64,000 nucleotides of DNA, taken from assembly GCF_000372725.1 (NCBI RefSeq), contig NW_005194878.1, forward strand, positions 54,309 through 118,308, written 5' to 3'. Position 1 is the stretch's first letter. Every line of letters starts with the position of its first letter. The notes below the pieces were generated by a model. The model was given only the letters and a program-made list of their open reading frames with translations, ran no database searches and had not been told where the DNA came from. Origin of the DNA: Emiliania huxleyi CCMP1516. Taxonomy: Eukaryota; Haptophyta; Isochrysidales; Noelaerhabdaceae. The position numbers and the translations under genes are program-made. Shown one piece after another: positions 38,963-48,421 of this stretch.

Positions 38963-39877
38963 CACCAAATGCCGCCTCAGGGCGCCAGCCACCTCTTACA
39001 CGCGGCCGGCGCCCTCTCGCGGCAAAAGGGTCGAGCGAGCGGGCAGAGTCGCGCGGTGTGTCTGCGCACCCGCGTGCCGATGTGGGCGGCACACGCAACC
39101 GAGTCAGAGAGGCCCTGTCACGCCGTCAGTAGCGTTCCACACTCCACCCACGCCACCAAATGCCGCCTGGCGCCAGCCTCCTCTCCCAGCAAGACGCCCC
39201 GGGGCACGACGAGCGCGGTGCCGCGTATAGTCTCCCGTTTCCGGTTGCCTCTACCGGGCTCGGCGGACCGGGCAGCGCGCGATGAGAGCATTGCGCCGGC
39301 CAAGGCATCGTCGCGGGCCCGTCGTGCGCTCAACCTGGCCAAGAAGAAGGAGGACAACTAGGCACCAGACAACTAGGCGCCTGAGACGGGTCTTCGAGCA
39401 GGAACGCAGGCCGTTCATGCTCGCCATCAAAGAGCTGCGTCATCCGGCGGCCGCCTGCGCTAGAAGTGATCGGCGCCAGAGCCGGCGAGCCGGGAGGTGC
39501 GCGCGGTCGGTCGCGGGAGAGCGCAATGCGATGGCCTGAGCGAGGACGGCTGTGCGCCCGCGCTTAAGCCGTGTCTGGGGAGGTGGACGCGTCCAGTTGA
39601 GTGGTGGGATGTCGCGTGTGGGTGTTCGCCGCCTATATGCTCTATCCTGCGGCAAGCCGGCAAGACGGACACCTTGTGACGGTGCCCTGGCAAAATCGTC
39701 CCGATTTCGATGCGCGATTTAGCTAAGTCCCAGAGCCGTTTACGCATGAGCGGGCCCCCTCACCAGCCTAGGGCTCGCGCTTCTGGCCCGAGGTGTCGCC
39801 GCTGCCTCCCGCGCCCTCCGGCGCCTGCTGCTACTGCCGGTCGGCCGGTCGGGTCCGCGCGACGGCTCCATCCTCGA

Positions 39878-39916
39878 GACGTAGCGGTCGCTGAGCGCTT
39901 TCTCGACCGCTACGTC
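39878..39916. other. Perfect 13-bp stem hairpin
   Basis: GACGTAGCGGTCG, a 13-base loop, then CGACCGCTACGTC: an exact inverted repeat. Another perfect hairpin, GCAGGCGC-GGA-GCGCCTGC, lies near 38530. No function assigned. Confidence 0.7.
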
Positions 39917-40497
39917 TTCCAGTGCACCCACCCACCGCGACCCTCGAACCTGCGCTGCGCGGCGCAGTTGCTGCCGAGCGAGACGCCCCCGCCCGCGGAG
40001 GGGCGGCATCACCTGACGCTACCGCATGGCCGAGCAGCGAGCAGTGTGTGCCGCAGTGCCCGTCCGGGCCCTCTTGCAGCTGCCTCTATTGGGCGTAAAC
40101 CGCGGATATAAGGGTCTATACGGAGGTGGGTGGCCTCTTAGAGGTATTGGAGCCGCTGGCACCGCGCTGGGCGCCGCGGATGCACGTACGAACGAACATT
40201 ATGAAATCGGGACGATTTTGACCCAAAAATCACACAAGGTGCGCGTGTTTTGACAATCAAAATCTACCTCAAAATTTGCGGCCGCCCCTCGAAATTTGCT
40301 GATCAAAATTTGCGGTGGCCCGGATCGAAACCTGTGCTTTGGCCAACTCCCCCACACGCCACAGGTCATCATCGAGGCCGTCTTTACTCGCTAAGCTCCC
40401 TCTCGAAAAACGTCACTGAGCGGGGAGTTAACCCGGGGACAGCGGGTGGGGATTTTAGACCCCGGGCACGTTCACGGCACGCGCAGCGCCGTGCTCG

Positions 40498-41028
40498 CTA
40501 CTCCAGATCGCGAAGCATCTGGTCCCGCTCCGCCTGATTCTCGCTCTGGATGACCCCGCTCCCAGCCGCGCTCTCCATGTCCTCAATCCGCAAACCGCGC
40601 CGCTCTGGCTCGACGTCGATCTCGTACACGACGTTGTTGTCCCACAGGAACTGCTTGAGCTCCTTCTCCAGGCGCCACGCGGCCTCGAGGTCGCCCGCCT
40701 CAGCGGCTGCCTGCAGGCGCTGCCGGATCCGCTCAGCCTCCACCGTCGGGTCCTGCTCTTCGCGCCCAAAGAGGCTCGGCAGCGACATCCTCGGCTTGTT
40801 TGGCACCGTCGCGTCGTTCTCGATGAAGACGGTGTCGAACACGCTGCGGCCCACCAGCCCGACCACGGCGAGAGCGCTCAGCGAGTACGCTGCATCGCCG
40901 ATGGCATCCGCCCGCGGAGCCGCCATCCTCCTCGCGGTCTGCCGGGCGGCGGCCGGGCATGCGCAGGGCGAGGCCGCGGGCTGCATGACGAGGCCGCTGG
41001 CGTAGCCAGAGTACGCCAGGAGGTACAT
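40498..41028 (-). CDS. Unknown protein with one membrane helix and a UVR-like helical hairpin
   Basis: 176-residue single-exon frame from the ATG at 41028. The Ala-rich, Ser/Arg-containing N-terminus could be a targeting sequence for plastid or mitochondrion. A hydrophobic stretch at about residues 46-66 (AAYSLSALAVVGLVGRSVF) may span a membrane. Residues about 95-130 (AERIRQRLQAAAEAGDLEAA, WRLEKELKQFL) resemble the paired helices of UVR motifs. The C-terminus is acidic and ends QAERDQMLRDLE. Function unknown; the mix of soluble helices and one membrane segment suggests an organelle membrane-associated protein. Confidence 0.55.
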   Translation of the reverse strand: MYLLAYSGYASGLVMQPAASPCACPAAARQTARRMAAPRADAIGDAAYSLSALAVVGLVGRSVFDTVFIENDATVPNKPRMSLPSLFGREEQDPTVEAERIRQRLQAAAEAGDLEAAWRLEKELKQFLWDNNVVYEIDVEPERRGLRIEDMESAAGSGVIQSENQAERDQMLRDLE

Positions 41029-41198
41029 TCACGTAGATTTACGGGCAGCGAGCAGCAGCAGCACCGCGGCGAGCAGCAGCACCCACTCCTGCTATTCACA
41101 TAAACGCACAACCAGTGATTCTGTTGGCGCTCTAGGGCAACCGTCGCCGACAGGCCCGGACCCTGCGCGCCAGGTCGAAGACTGGCGAAGACTGGGCC

Positions 41199-41777
41199 AT
41201 GTGCGGCCGCGCGAGGCGGTCGAGAGCCCAGCCGGAGGCCCCAGGAGGCCAAGCGAGCCCGGCCCGGCCGAATTCAGACTCGTCGCTCAGCCAGGTGGCC
41301 GGCGCCTGCATCTCGCAAGTTGGGCGCTGGGGCGCCGTGCCCGCTTTTGGAAAAAGCTGGATGCTGTTCCGCGTCCTATTCATGAACGGCGTGGCCATCA
41401 ACACGGTCGGCCTGGGGGGCGGCGGCGGCGCGGGCGTGCGCCGAAAGAGGCCTGCCGGAGCACACTCTGTGCGGGCGCAGCAAACCATCAACCACGCCGA
41501 GCGCGGAACCACCTTTGAGTGGAGACGGTCGGGCCCCGACGGCAAAGACGGCACCGCGCCATACCACGAGGCGGACTCGCGCGCGCACCGTTTCAAGCGC
41601 GAGGTCGGCTTTGTGGCTTCAAACCAGGCCGAGTCGGAGATTCGCGAGGCGAAAGATTCGTGGGCAAAGACGCAAACCCGCTTTGTTGCTGTCGGTGCGA
41701 AACCTGTCGCGTGGGCCTCGCTCGCGCTGGAGGCGGCCGCAGATCGCGTTCATCGCGGGTTGGTGTGGCAGGACTAG
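41199..41777 (+). CDS. Hypothetical protein
   Basis: 192-residue frame from the ATG at 41199. The first 45 residues are low-complexity. The middle has SWMLFRVLFMNGVAINTVGL, then a glycine run, then a charged region (GTTFEWRRSGPDGKDGTAPY, REVGFVASNQAESEIREAKD) that looks truly coding, and the end is ALEAAADRVHRGLVWQD. No family recognised. AAATTCTTTTC follows the stop at 41798. It may be spliced upstream, since the first third is weak. Confidence 0.4.
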   Translation: MCGRARRSRAQPEAPGGQASPARPNSDSSLSQVAGACISQVGRWGAVPAFGKSWMLFRVLFMNGVAINTVGLGGGGGAGVRRKRPAGAHSVRAQQTINHAERGTTFEWRRSGPDGKDGTAPYHEADSRAHRFKREVGFVASNQAESEIREAKDSWAKTQTRFVAVGAKPVAWASLALEAAADRVHRGLVWQD

Positions 41778-42330
41778 TGTAAGAGGATTGGTTTCCCAAA
41801 TTCTTTTCTTCCAAGTGCGCTTTGAAGGCGCTGGCCCAGCGTCTGCCGGAGAGGTTGGCTCTCCCCACTGTGGGGGGGCTACGAGATACCGGTGGGTCTG
41901 ACCCACCGGATACTTCGTCTCTCCGGCGGACGCCATGGCAGCGGCTCGGGACGTTGACCAACATCAACGGCATTCCTCGAGGATGCGCATTGCGCGCGCA
42001 CAATATATGCCGTTGTCACGCGTGTAGCCGCCATTTAGGCGTGTCGCTGCTAAAGGCTGCTTCCAACGGCCCTGTGCCACCAACGGCCCTGTGCCACCGC
42101 CCTCGCCTCCGCGCGTGCACGGCGCGCCACCACTACCCGCCCCTCCACCGACCCCGCCTCCTCTACCCACGCCACCGCCGCCTGCCCCTCCACCGACCTT
42201 GCCTCCGGCCACCCTCACGCCGTCGCCAACGCCGTCGCCACCACCACCATCCCTGTGTGTTTAGGCGCCGGCTGTGGCGTCCTCCGGCAACCCGCCGCCG
42301 GTGCCCCCCTTCGCGCGAGGCACGTAGTTC

Positions 42331-42870
42331 CGCGTGGCTGGTCGGCCGCCGACCCAAGGCGTGTGCGGACTTTTTTTAGGCGTCGGCGGCGCGGCTCCGC
42401 CGCCGCCGCCGCCCGCCGGCGCCTCGCTTCGCGCGGCGAGCCCACCGTGCCGGCCGTGCCGTCGTCGCGGCGGCGCGGCCGTGTTTTTTACCGCCCGAGG
42501 CACCGTAGTAGGTGTCGCTCTTCGTGGCTGGTCGGCCGCCGACCCAAGGCGTGTGCGGACTTTTTTTAGGCGTCGGCGCCGCGGCTCCGCCGCCGCCGCC
42601 GCCCGCCGGCGCCTCGCTTCGCGCGGCGAGCCCACCGTGCCGGGCGTGCCGTCGCGGCGGCGGCGCGGCCGTGTTTTTTACCGCCCGAGGCACCGTAGTA
42701 GGTGTCGCTCTTCGCGTGGCTGGTTCGCCGACCGAAGCGTGTGCGGACTTTTTTTAGGCGTCGGCGGCGCGGCTCCGCCGCCGCCGCCGCCCGCCGGCGC
42801 CTCGCTTCGCGCGGCGAGTCCGCCGTGCCGGCCGTGCCGTCGAGGCGGCGGTGCGGCCGGGTTTTCCCGC
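42331..42870 (+). repeat. 192-bp satellite, nearly three tandem copies
   Basis: Units start at about 42331, 42523 and 42715 (GTGGCTGGTCGGCCGCCGAC). Each has GTGCGGACTTTTTTTAGGCG, a GC-rich palindromic middle (GGCGGCGCGGCTCCGCCGCC) and a GTTTTTTACCGCCCGAGGCA block. The third unit is incomplete and more diverged. The rest of 41778-44257 contains no supported gene. Confidence 0.9.
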
Positions 42871-43687
42871 CCGAGGCGTGGTTCTGCACTCGCTTTCTCC
42901 CGCTCGGCTCGGGCGCATCAAGGCGGTACCGGATTCGGCGCTGCCCCGGCGCTGTGCCGCCCGCTCCCCCAGCGCGCTACGCGTGGCGCGCCATGGGTGT
43001 GTGATGTGCTGCCGTGTGGCCCCAGCCGTTTTGTGTCTTTCGTGTCCCATGCGCCCCCGAGATGTCTCTCTCTGTGTGCGGGTGCCGATAGAGAGTGAGA
43101 GAGCGCGAGTCATATCATGAGGCAATGTTGCTGAAAAAAATGTCATTGCGTGTGCCAACAATGCCGAATCGGCACGCCAATCCGACTTCGACTCGAAACC
43201 CTCCACTCTCGCTGACCCTGATGGCCCGCGTTTGTCACTGGTGTGTGGTTGTGCGCGAGACCGTCACAACGCCGAGACGGCGCGAGAGCCGAGTGCTATG
43301 GCATTCTATCAGAAGAGGACGCGTCGCCAGGCAGATGTTCGGAATGGTCGGCGGTGTGCGTTGCCGCAGCCCAAGGGGCGATTGCTCTGCTCGCTCATGT
43401 GGTGAGACGCTCACAGCGTTGGTGTGACGGCTGCTATCACATACCGCGGTCGGAATTCGGAGAGTCCCTGCATCCGGATGCCGCGGGCGGTGCCCACGGC
43501 ATGCGTTGCGGCCCTCCCGAGGCCCCCGAGGCTCCCGAGGCCCCCCCGCGCCCTCTCGCGGCCCTCCTGCAGCCCGGCGGGCCAGCGGCAAATCCGGCAG
43601 GTGAGTCGGCTCGCCGCCCGACCAGTCGGCTCCCACCGGGTGTGTCTCCTGGCCGGGGTTTTGGCACCTCCTAGTAATATATGAGAG

Positions 43688-43790
43688 ATCCCCGGACCCA
43701 AGACGCACAAGCACAGACAGTCGAGAAGGGGGAGAGACAGCAACGACAGTCAGAAGTCAGCGCTGGGTCCCAGGAAGGCGAATGCGATGA
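43688..43790 (+). repeat. Dispersed repeat, copy 2
   Basis: Second full copy of the roughly 105-bp repeat at 4676-4786, same orientation; it starts at CCCCGGACCCAAGACGCACA and ends CCAGGAAGGCGAATGCGATGA. No nearby gene was recognised to say whether this copy is intronic. Confidence 0.75.
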
Positions 43791-44257
43791 CAGCCTTGTT
43801 ATTGGCCAGGGCTACACGCCATAAAAACGGTATGATATTGTGGAGTGCTCTCTGCTGCCGCGGCGCCCCTGTCGGTGCGAAGGCGCCCGGCGGCCGCGCG
43901 CTTGGTGCCCACGCCGACCGGCTGCTCTCGCGGCGCCGAGGCGTACCGCTCCGGTCACGTCTCGCGCGCTGCGAGGTGCCTTTTGGCATGTGAGCGCTGG
44001 AGACGCCAGGAAGCTCGCATGGAAAATTAGCGCGAGTCAGTTTTCTCGTTTTGCGAAGCAGCCTTTTACAAAATGAACTCGGGGGCACGGGACGCGGCAC
44101 AAACGGGGCACAAACGCCAGGCTACAAAGACGGGGAGGCCGCAGCCTTTCCCAAGTGTAACCCCACACCCCATACCGGGGTGCGGGCGGGGAGGGGGGCA
44201 GTGCCCTCTGCTCTTGCCTTTGACCACGCTTCCTCTACACGGTCGAATTGCCCTCCA

Positions 44258-45151
44258 ATGCTGCGCAAGCTGAGGCGCAAGAAGCAAGCGGCGGGCGTGG
44301 GTGCGTACCTGACCGGCCACTTTGACAGCGACACTGCCGCGCAACACGCCAGTGCGCTGCGATCGGCGGGCGTCACCGCCGACATGGCAGCCGAGCTCAC
44401 GCTCGCAGAGATGCGCGAGCTGCTCCCGGGCGCGTCTGTTGGCGACCGTGTTCGCATTCTCAGGAGCCTACGCGACACGGCGCAGGCCGACGAGCGCCCA
44501 GCGCTGCCAAACACGCCCTCTTGGTGCTTGACGAGGCGCTATCTGACCAACGGCGAAAACGTGCGAGAGAAGAGCTACGCGTGGGCGGACTCGAACATCG
44601 TGACCTCTTCCCTGATCCTCGGCATGTCTGCTGCCGCTCTCCTCGACCCAATCGACTGCGACGATGCCGGCCCGGGCTGCGCCACGCTCAGGGCAGCCGA
44701 CCTCATCGCCTGGATGCTGACGACGGTGCTGCTCACTCTGTCGACGCTCGGCTCGACCGTCACGACCGCGAGCCTAAACCTGCTCACCGACGAAGAGCTG
44801 CCCGGCTGGCTAGTCGCGAACTGGCACGTGCAGGTCATGCCGCTCGCGTTTTTCGTCATTGCCATGTCCTTTGCATTCCCGTTGGCGCTCTCGCTGCGCA
44901 TGTGGGGCATTGCCGACTGCACGCCTGTCGCCGCTGCCCTCTCCGTCCTCGCGGGCACCATCGCAGCTGGCTACCACGCCGTGTGGCACCCACCGGCACG
45001 AGCGATTGCTGGTGTCTCGTGGCGCGACTGGTTCTCGTGGCCGCACGGTGCAAACTGGACCTACACCTTTGCGACGCCGCGCGCGCCGAGCGGCATCGGC
45101 GCTCCGAGACCGAGCGGCAAACTGAATGCCAATGGGGGAGTATTGATCTGA
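44258..45151 (+). CDS. Membrane protein with an N-terminal SAM-like domain
   Basis: 298 residues from the only in-frame ATG, MLRKLRRKKQAAGVGAYL. Residues about 15-75 resemble a sterile-alpha-motif fold (LTLAEMRELLPGASVGDRVR, ILRSLRD). The rest has four hydrophobic segments: SSLILGMSAAALLDP, DLIAWMLTTVLLTLSTLG, VMPLAFFVIAMSFAFPLALS and PVAAALSVLAGTIAAGYHAV. A ProXX-Trp rich tail (VSWRDWFSWPHGANWTY) follows. No known transporter or enzyme motif. SAM domains mediate self-association, so an oligomeric membrane protein is the plausible reading. The frame is clean and ends at 45151. Confidence 0.6.
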   Translation: MLRKLRRKKQAAGVGAYLTGHFDSDTAAQHASALRSAGVTADMAAELTLAEMRELLPGASVGDRVRILRSLRDTAQADERPALPNTPSWCLTRRYLTNGENVREKSYAWADSNIVTSSLILGMSAAALLDPIDCDDAGPGCATLRAADLIAWMLTTVLLTLSTLGSTVTTASLNLLTDEELPGWLVANWHVQVMPLAFFVIAMSFAFPLALSLRMWGIADCTPVAAALSVLAGTIAAGYHAVWHPPARAIAGVSWRDWFSWPHGANWTYTFATPRAPSGIGAPRPSGKLNANGGVLI

Positions 45152-45281
45152 CTTTAGACTCCGAAAAAAATGATAAATGTGGCGCTGTTCCTTCTTGGAG
45201 AGCACTTGGACATCTTCTTTCTTTTTTGGGCACGATTCCACACAAGAACCAGTACTCCTCCCTGCCGGTGCCGGCTACGGG

Positions 45282-46677
45282 CTAGGGCCGCTGCCAAGCA
45301 CCCACTGGCGGCGTCCGCAGCTTCTCGATGAGGTCCCAGTACGCACCCTCATCGAGGTCACACTCCCACTCGTCGCCAGATCTCAGGCGGAACAGGTCCT
45401 GCCGATTGGAGCAGATTGCGCTGAAGAGGCACACCTCGAGGAAGAAGATGGAGTCTGTGGCGTAACCGTCCTCCCCGACGCAGTCGACTTGGCTATAACC
45501 CGAGCACTGTCCTAGCCTCGGCGAACCCTCAAACTCGAGGTCCTTCGGCGCCTTCGAGAAAATTATCCCCTTGCCGCCCTGCCCCGGCACGAGCCCCTTT
45601 GCAGCGCACACCTGCGCGGCCCGGAGCGCCGTGTTGTCACGAGCGGGCAGAGGCGATGAATGGTGGGGTGAAATGCGGGCGTGAGAGCGGGGCCGCCTGC
45701 CACTCAAAGTTGCGGCAGATGTTGTAGGGCAGCCGCGTCCCATAGAGAGACAGGATGTTGAGCGAGGCGGAGATGCACGCGCGTGCGTGACCGCCGTGCC
45801 CTCCCGCCGCGTGACAGTAGTGATCGATTGCTTCGTCAAAGCCCAGCAGCGCGGGCGCGGGCCCCTCGAAAGTCGGAAAGTGGTCCTGTCTTCCGAGGTC
45901 GCCGCCGTTGCCCTCATACCAGTTGGTTTGGCAGTGCTTGCCGAGCAACGTATCCATAAAATATGCCTGGGCGGACTGCCACGTTCCGGGCGAGTCCCGC
46001 TGCCACTCGAAGCACGACCCGGCGAGTCCCGTCCCGATCTTCCACTGCCGCCACGCCTGCGAGCCCCACATCCGTCGGAAGATGAAGCGCGGGTCGGCCA
46101 GGAGGCCCTGGCACTGGTCGCACTTTTCACATGGTGTGCGGTACCTGGGAGGCGGATTGCGCGGCGACGGGGGCAGTGGGCTCGGCGGTGGGCTTGGCAG
46201 CGGAGGCGGCGGCGGTCTGGGCGGCGGCGGAGGTCTGGGCGGCGGCGGCGGCGGTGACGGCGGTGGCGTGGGAGGAGCTGGGGGCGGCTGAGGCGGGGTG
46301 GGTGGCGAAGGAGGTGGCAGCCCGGGTGGGCGAGGTGGTGGCAACGGGGGCGCTGGCGGCGACGACGGAGGTATTCGGAGCTCCGGTGGCAACGGGTCAA
46401 AGAGGCTCTCCAATCGGCGGCCTATGGCATCCAGCGGAAACGGGAATCGCGCCGGCGTCTCCTCTGCTGCCATGAGCAGGGAGACCAGCGACAAGCCCAC
46501 GGATAGCAGCAGGAAGCCGCGCGCGGCACTGCGGGCACGCCTCGCCTCGAGCAGAGAGGGCAGAGGCGGCCGGCCCTCGCCGGATGCCTCGGGCTGCTCC
46601 TCTCGTAGCCGGATGGCCTTCACGTTGCGCGCCAGCCGCCTCGCGTGCTGGACCTCAGCCTGGGTTCTGGAGTCCAT
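45282..46677 (-). CDS. Type II membrane protein with proline-rich stalk and Cys-rich lumenal domain
   Basis: Likely cell-surface or Golgi glycoprotein. Exon 1 46677-45697, a GC-AG intron 45696-45612 (85 bp), exon 2 45611-45282. The start is the first real ATG (MDSRTQAEVQHARRLARNV). A membrane anchor (GFLLLSVGLSLVSLLMA) is followed by about 75 residues of (P)n with occasional S and R, like hydroxyproline-rich algal wall proteins, then a Cys-rich domain: CEKCDQCQGLL, SCFEWQRDSPGTWQSAQAYF, GKHCQTNWYEGNGGDLG, DHYCHAAGGHGG. Across the splice the text continues NICRNFEWQ/VCAAKGLVPG, which supports the junction. The family of the globular domain was not recognised; it might be an enzyme, since Asp, His and Glu are plentiful in conserved-looking contexts. 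Confidence 0.65.
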
Positions 46678-46824
46678 GCGGGTTGCCTCGACCAGCGGCG
46701 GCCCCTCGGCAGCCAGGGCTCGGCTTGCGATGCCGTGCACGGAAGCTCGCGCCGCGAGTCAAGACTCGCGGCGGGCACTTGCGACAGTTCGGAAAAGTAT
46801 TCCGGTACCGGGTGGGGCGGGGAT

Positions 46825-46965
46825 GGTGGCGGCGTGCCGTTCTCCCATCCCTCCCTTGGTTGTCGGTTTTCTTTCTTTCTTTCTTGGCCGGCGCGATTTC
46901 TTTACGGGCAAGCGCGGTAGCGGCGTGCCGTCCTCATCCCTCCTTGGGTTGTCTTCTTGGAGCAC
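46825..46965 (-). repeat. Dispersed polypyrimidine repeat, copies 3 and 4
   Basis: GGCGGCGTGCCGTTCTCCCA, TCCCTCCCTTGG and (TTTC)n at 46825-46890 are the reverse complement of 34483-34555; a shorter version follows at 46915-46963. They lie between two divergent genes (surface glycoprotein and sulfotransferase) in what should be promoter space. Confidence 0.75.
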
Positions 46966-47067
46966 TTGGAGCTTGTTCTTTCATTCTTTTTCGGGCAAGC
47001 GGAGTACCACAGCAGCCCTCGAGCTGTGTCCCCAGCACACGTCGCGTTTCGTGTCTTCCGACGTGCA

Positions 47068-47817
47068 ATGCCGCTTCCCATCCTACTCGTGTTTCCAACG
47101 GTGGGCATTCTGTTCGCCGACATGGTCCACAACTTGAGCGTTTGCGTGCAGTTCAAGGGTGGCATGTCAAATTGGAGAGACCTGTTCGTTGGAGTTGCTG
47201 ACGCGAAGTCGGATCTCGACCCGCACTACTCGTGGTTGTTTTCTAGGACTGGCACACGCGCCGCCCGAATCGACCACGGTATTGAAAGTTTCTACGCCTC
47301 ACGGCCAGACTGGTTGCACGTGCGCGTTCTTCGTGATCCCGTCGAGCGGATGGCGAGCGGCTTTCTTGATTGGTGCGTCCGGCGGAGGAGCAACACTCAC
47401 TGCCATGGACACTACGCACCTTCGTTCACCAATCTGAGCCATTTCGCCAGGCATCATATGGACACCAGATTCAATGGCCACTTCATACCTCAGAATACCG
47501 GCTGCAACACGTACAAACGGTTCAGTCGCCTCATTGTGTTTGGGAGCTCCGGGAACCTGACCCACTGTCCTCCTCCACCGAGCTTGCACACACAGGTCAT
47601 CACCATCTGCCGTGCCGCAAACCTGAGCTTGCCTTTGTGCGAAAAGTATTTACCTGAGGATTCGACCGCAAGGCACAGAACCGACGCAAAGGGATTTTTG
47701 GCCTCTTTGGGAGAACAGGAACTGTCCGAGCTTGCGCAAATTGCAAAGAAAAAGTACGCCGCAGACATGTCATCGTATCTTGCAGCTGTGTGCGCACGAG
47801 TGTGGGCACGCGAGTGA
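47068..47817 (+). CDS. Carbohydrate sulfotransferase-like protein (Sulfotransfer_2 type)
   Basis: 249 residues from the ATG at 47068. The N-terminus is hydrophobic (MPLPILLVFPTVGILFADMV), a signal anchor or signal peptide for the Golgi lumen. FKGGMSNWRDLFVG fits the 5'-phosphosulfate-binding loop (K.G.SNW), and LRDPVERMASGFLDWC the 3'-phosphate-binding motif (RDP..R..S.F). Expected reaction: sulfate transfer from PAPS to a glycan. Five or more Cys in the second half suggest disulfides. An upstream in-frame extension exists but is low-complexity. Together with the fucosyltransferase at 32.7 kb this points to cell-surface glycan modification. Confidence 0.7.
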   Translation: MPLPILLVFPTVGILFADMVHNLSVCVQFKGGMSNWRDLFVGVADAKSDLDPHYSWLFSRTGTRAARIDHGIESFYASRPDWLHVRVLRDPVERMASGFLDWCVRRRSNTHCHGHYAPSFTNLSHFARHHMDTRFNGHFIPQNTGCNTYKRFSRLIVFGSSGNLTHCPPPPSLHTQVITICRAANLSLPLCEKYLPEDSTARHRTDAKGFLASLGEQELSELAQIAKKKYAADMSSYLAAVCARVWARE

Positions 47818-47969
47818 AATGACACATGCGGCACAGTCGGACAGCAGCTCTCAGCTGCGACAGCTGTGTGTGCGTACAATTGTACGTACGCGAGGTCGAC
47901 GCACACGCACACGCGCACGACGCTAACACGTAACAGTGTCAGTGAACGCTAAAACACAAACAAAAACAA

Positions 47970-48170
47970 ACAAAATCTTAGACCCTCGGGCCAAACGGTA
48001 CCACCTAAACACGCCAACAAACAAACAAATCTTAGACCCTCGGGCCGAATACCGCGCCCTCGATGCCTGACGGATCGCGATACGGCGGACGCAGTGTGTT
48101 GGTGTCGGTAGGCTATAGGCCAGAAATAATATGTTATGTTTAGACCCTCGGGCCGGACGGCGCCGCCTAG
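47970..48170 (+). repeat. Three copies of a TTAGACCCTCGGGCC motif
   Basis: AAATCTTAGACCCTCGGGCC at about 47972 and 48025 and TTTAGACCCTCGGGCC at about 48139, the first two preceded by ACAAACAAAC runs. Lies between the sulfotransferase and MATE genes (47818-48421), where no gene was seen. Possibly regulatory or repeat-derived. Confidence 0.6.
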
Positions 48171-48421
48171 ACAGGACATCTACATGTTGGACATGTACAT
48201 GTACATGTCACAAGCAGAAGCACAAGAGTGCACACGAAGAGAACGCAAGAGTGCGAAGCTCAGAAAAAATTGCCTGACGACGCGCAGTATTTCTTCTCTC
48301 ACGGCTCTCGTGCGTCCCCGTGTAGTGTTTGCGTTGAGCGGGGTGGGGTGCGCCCCAAGCCCACAGGCCCACGCTTTCCGCTCGTCTCCGAAGTGCGTCA
48401 ACCTGGGAGAGTCCTGCGATC

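Larger units (their letters stand above)
36269..40497. other. Gene-poor repeat region
   Basis: No complete gene was supported over 4.2 kb. It holds a TIR/direct-repeat structure (36370-36918), two coding remnants (about 37385-37722 and 37743-38242), interstitial telomeric repeats (38630-38870), a short direct repeat around ACCAAATGCCGCCT (38965 and 39157) and hairpins (38526-38549, 39878-39916). A frame at about 39130-39361 ending RRALNLAKKKEDN-stop may be an exon but has no recognisable domain. Confidence 0.6.

Noticed and set aside
42331-42870. CRISPR-like regular repeats
   Set aside because: The units are 192 bp, contiguous and without unique spacers, so this is a tandem satellite.
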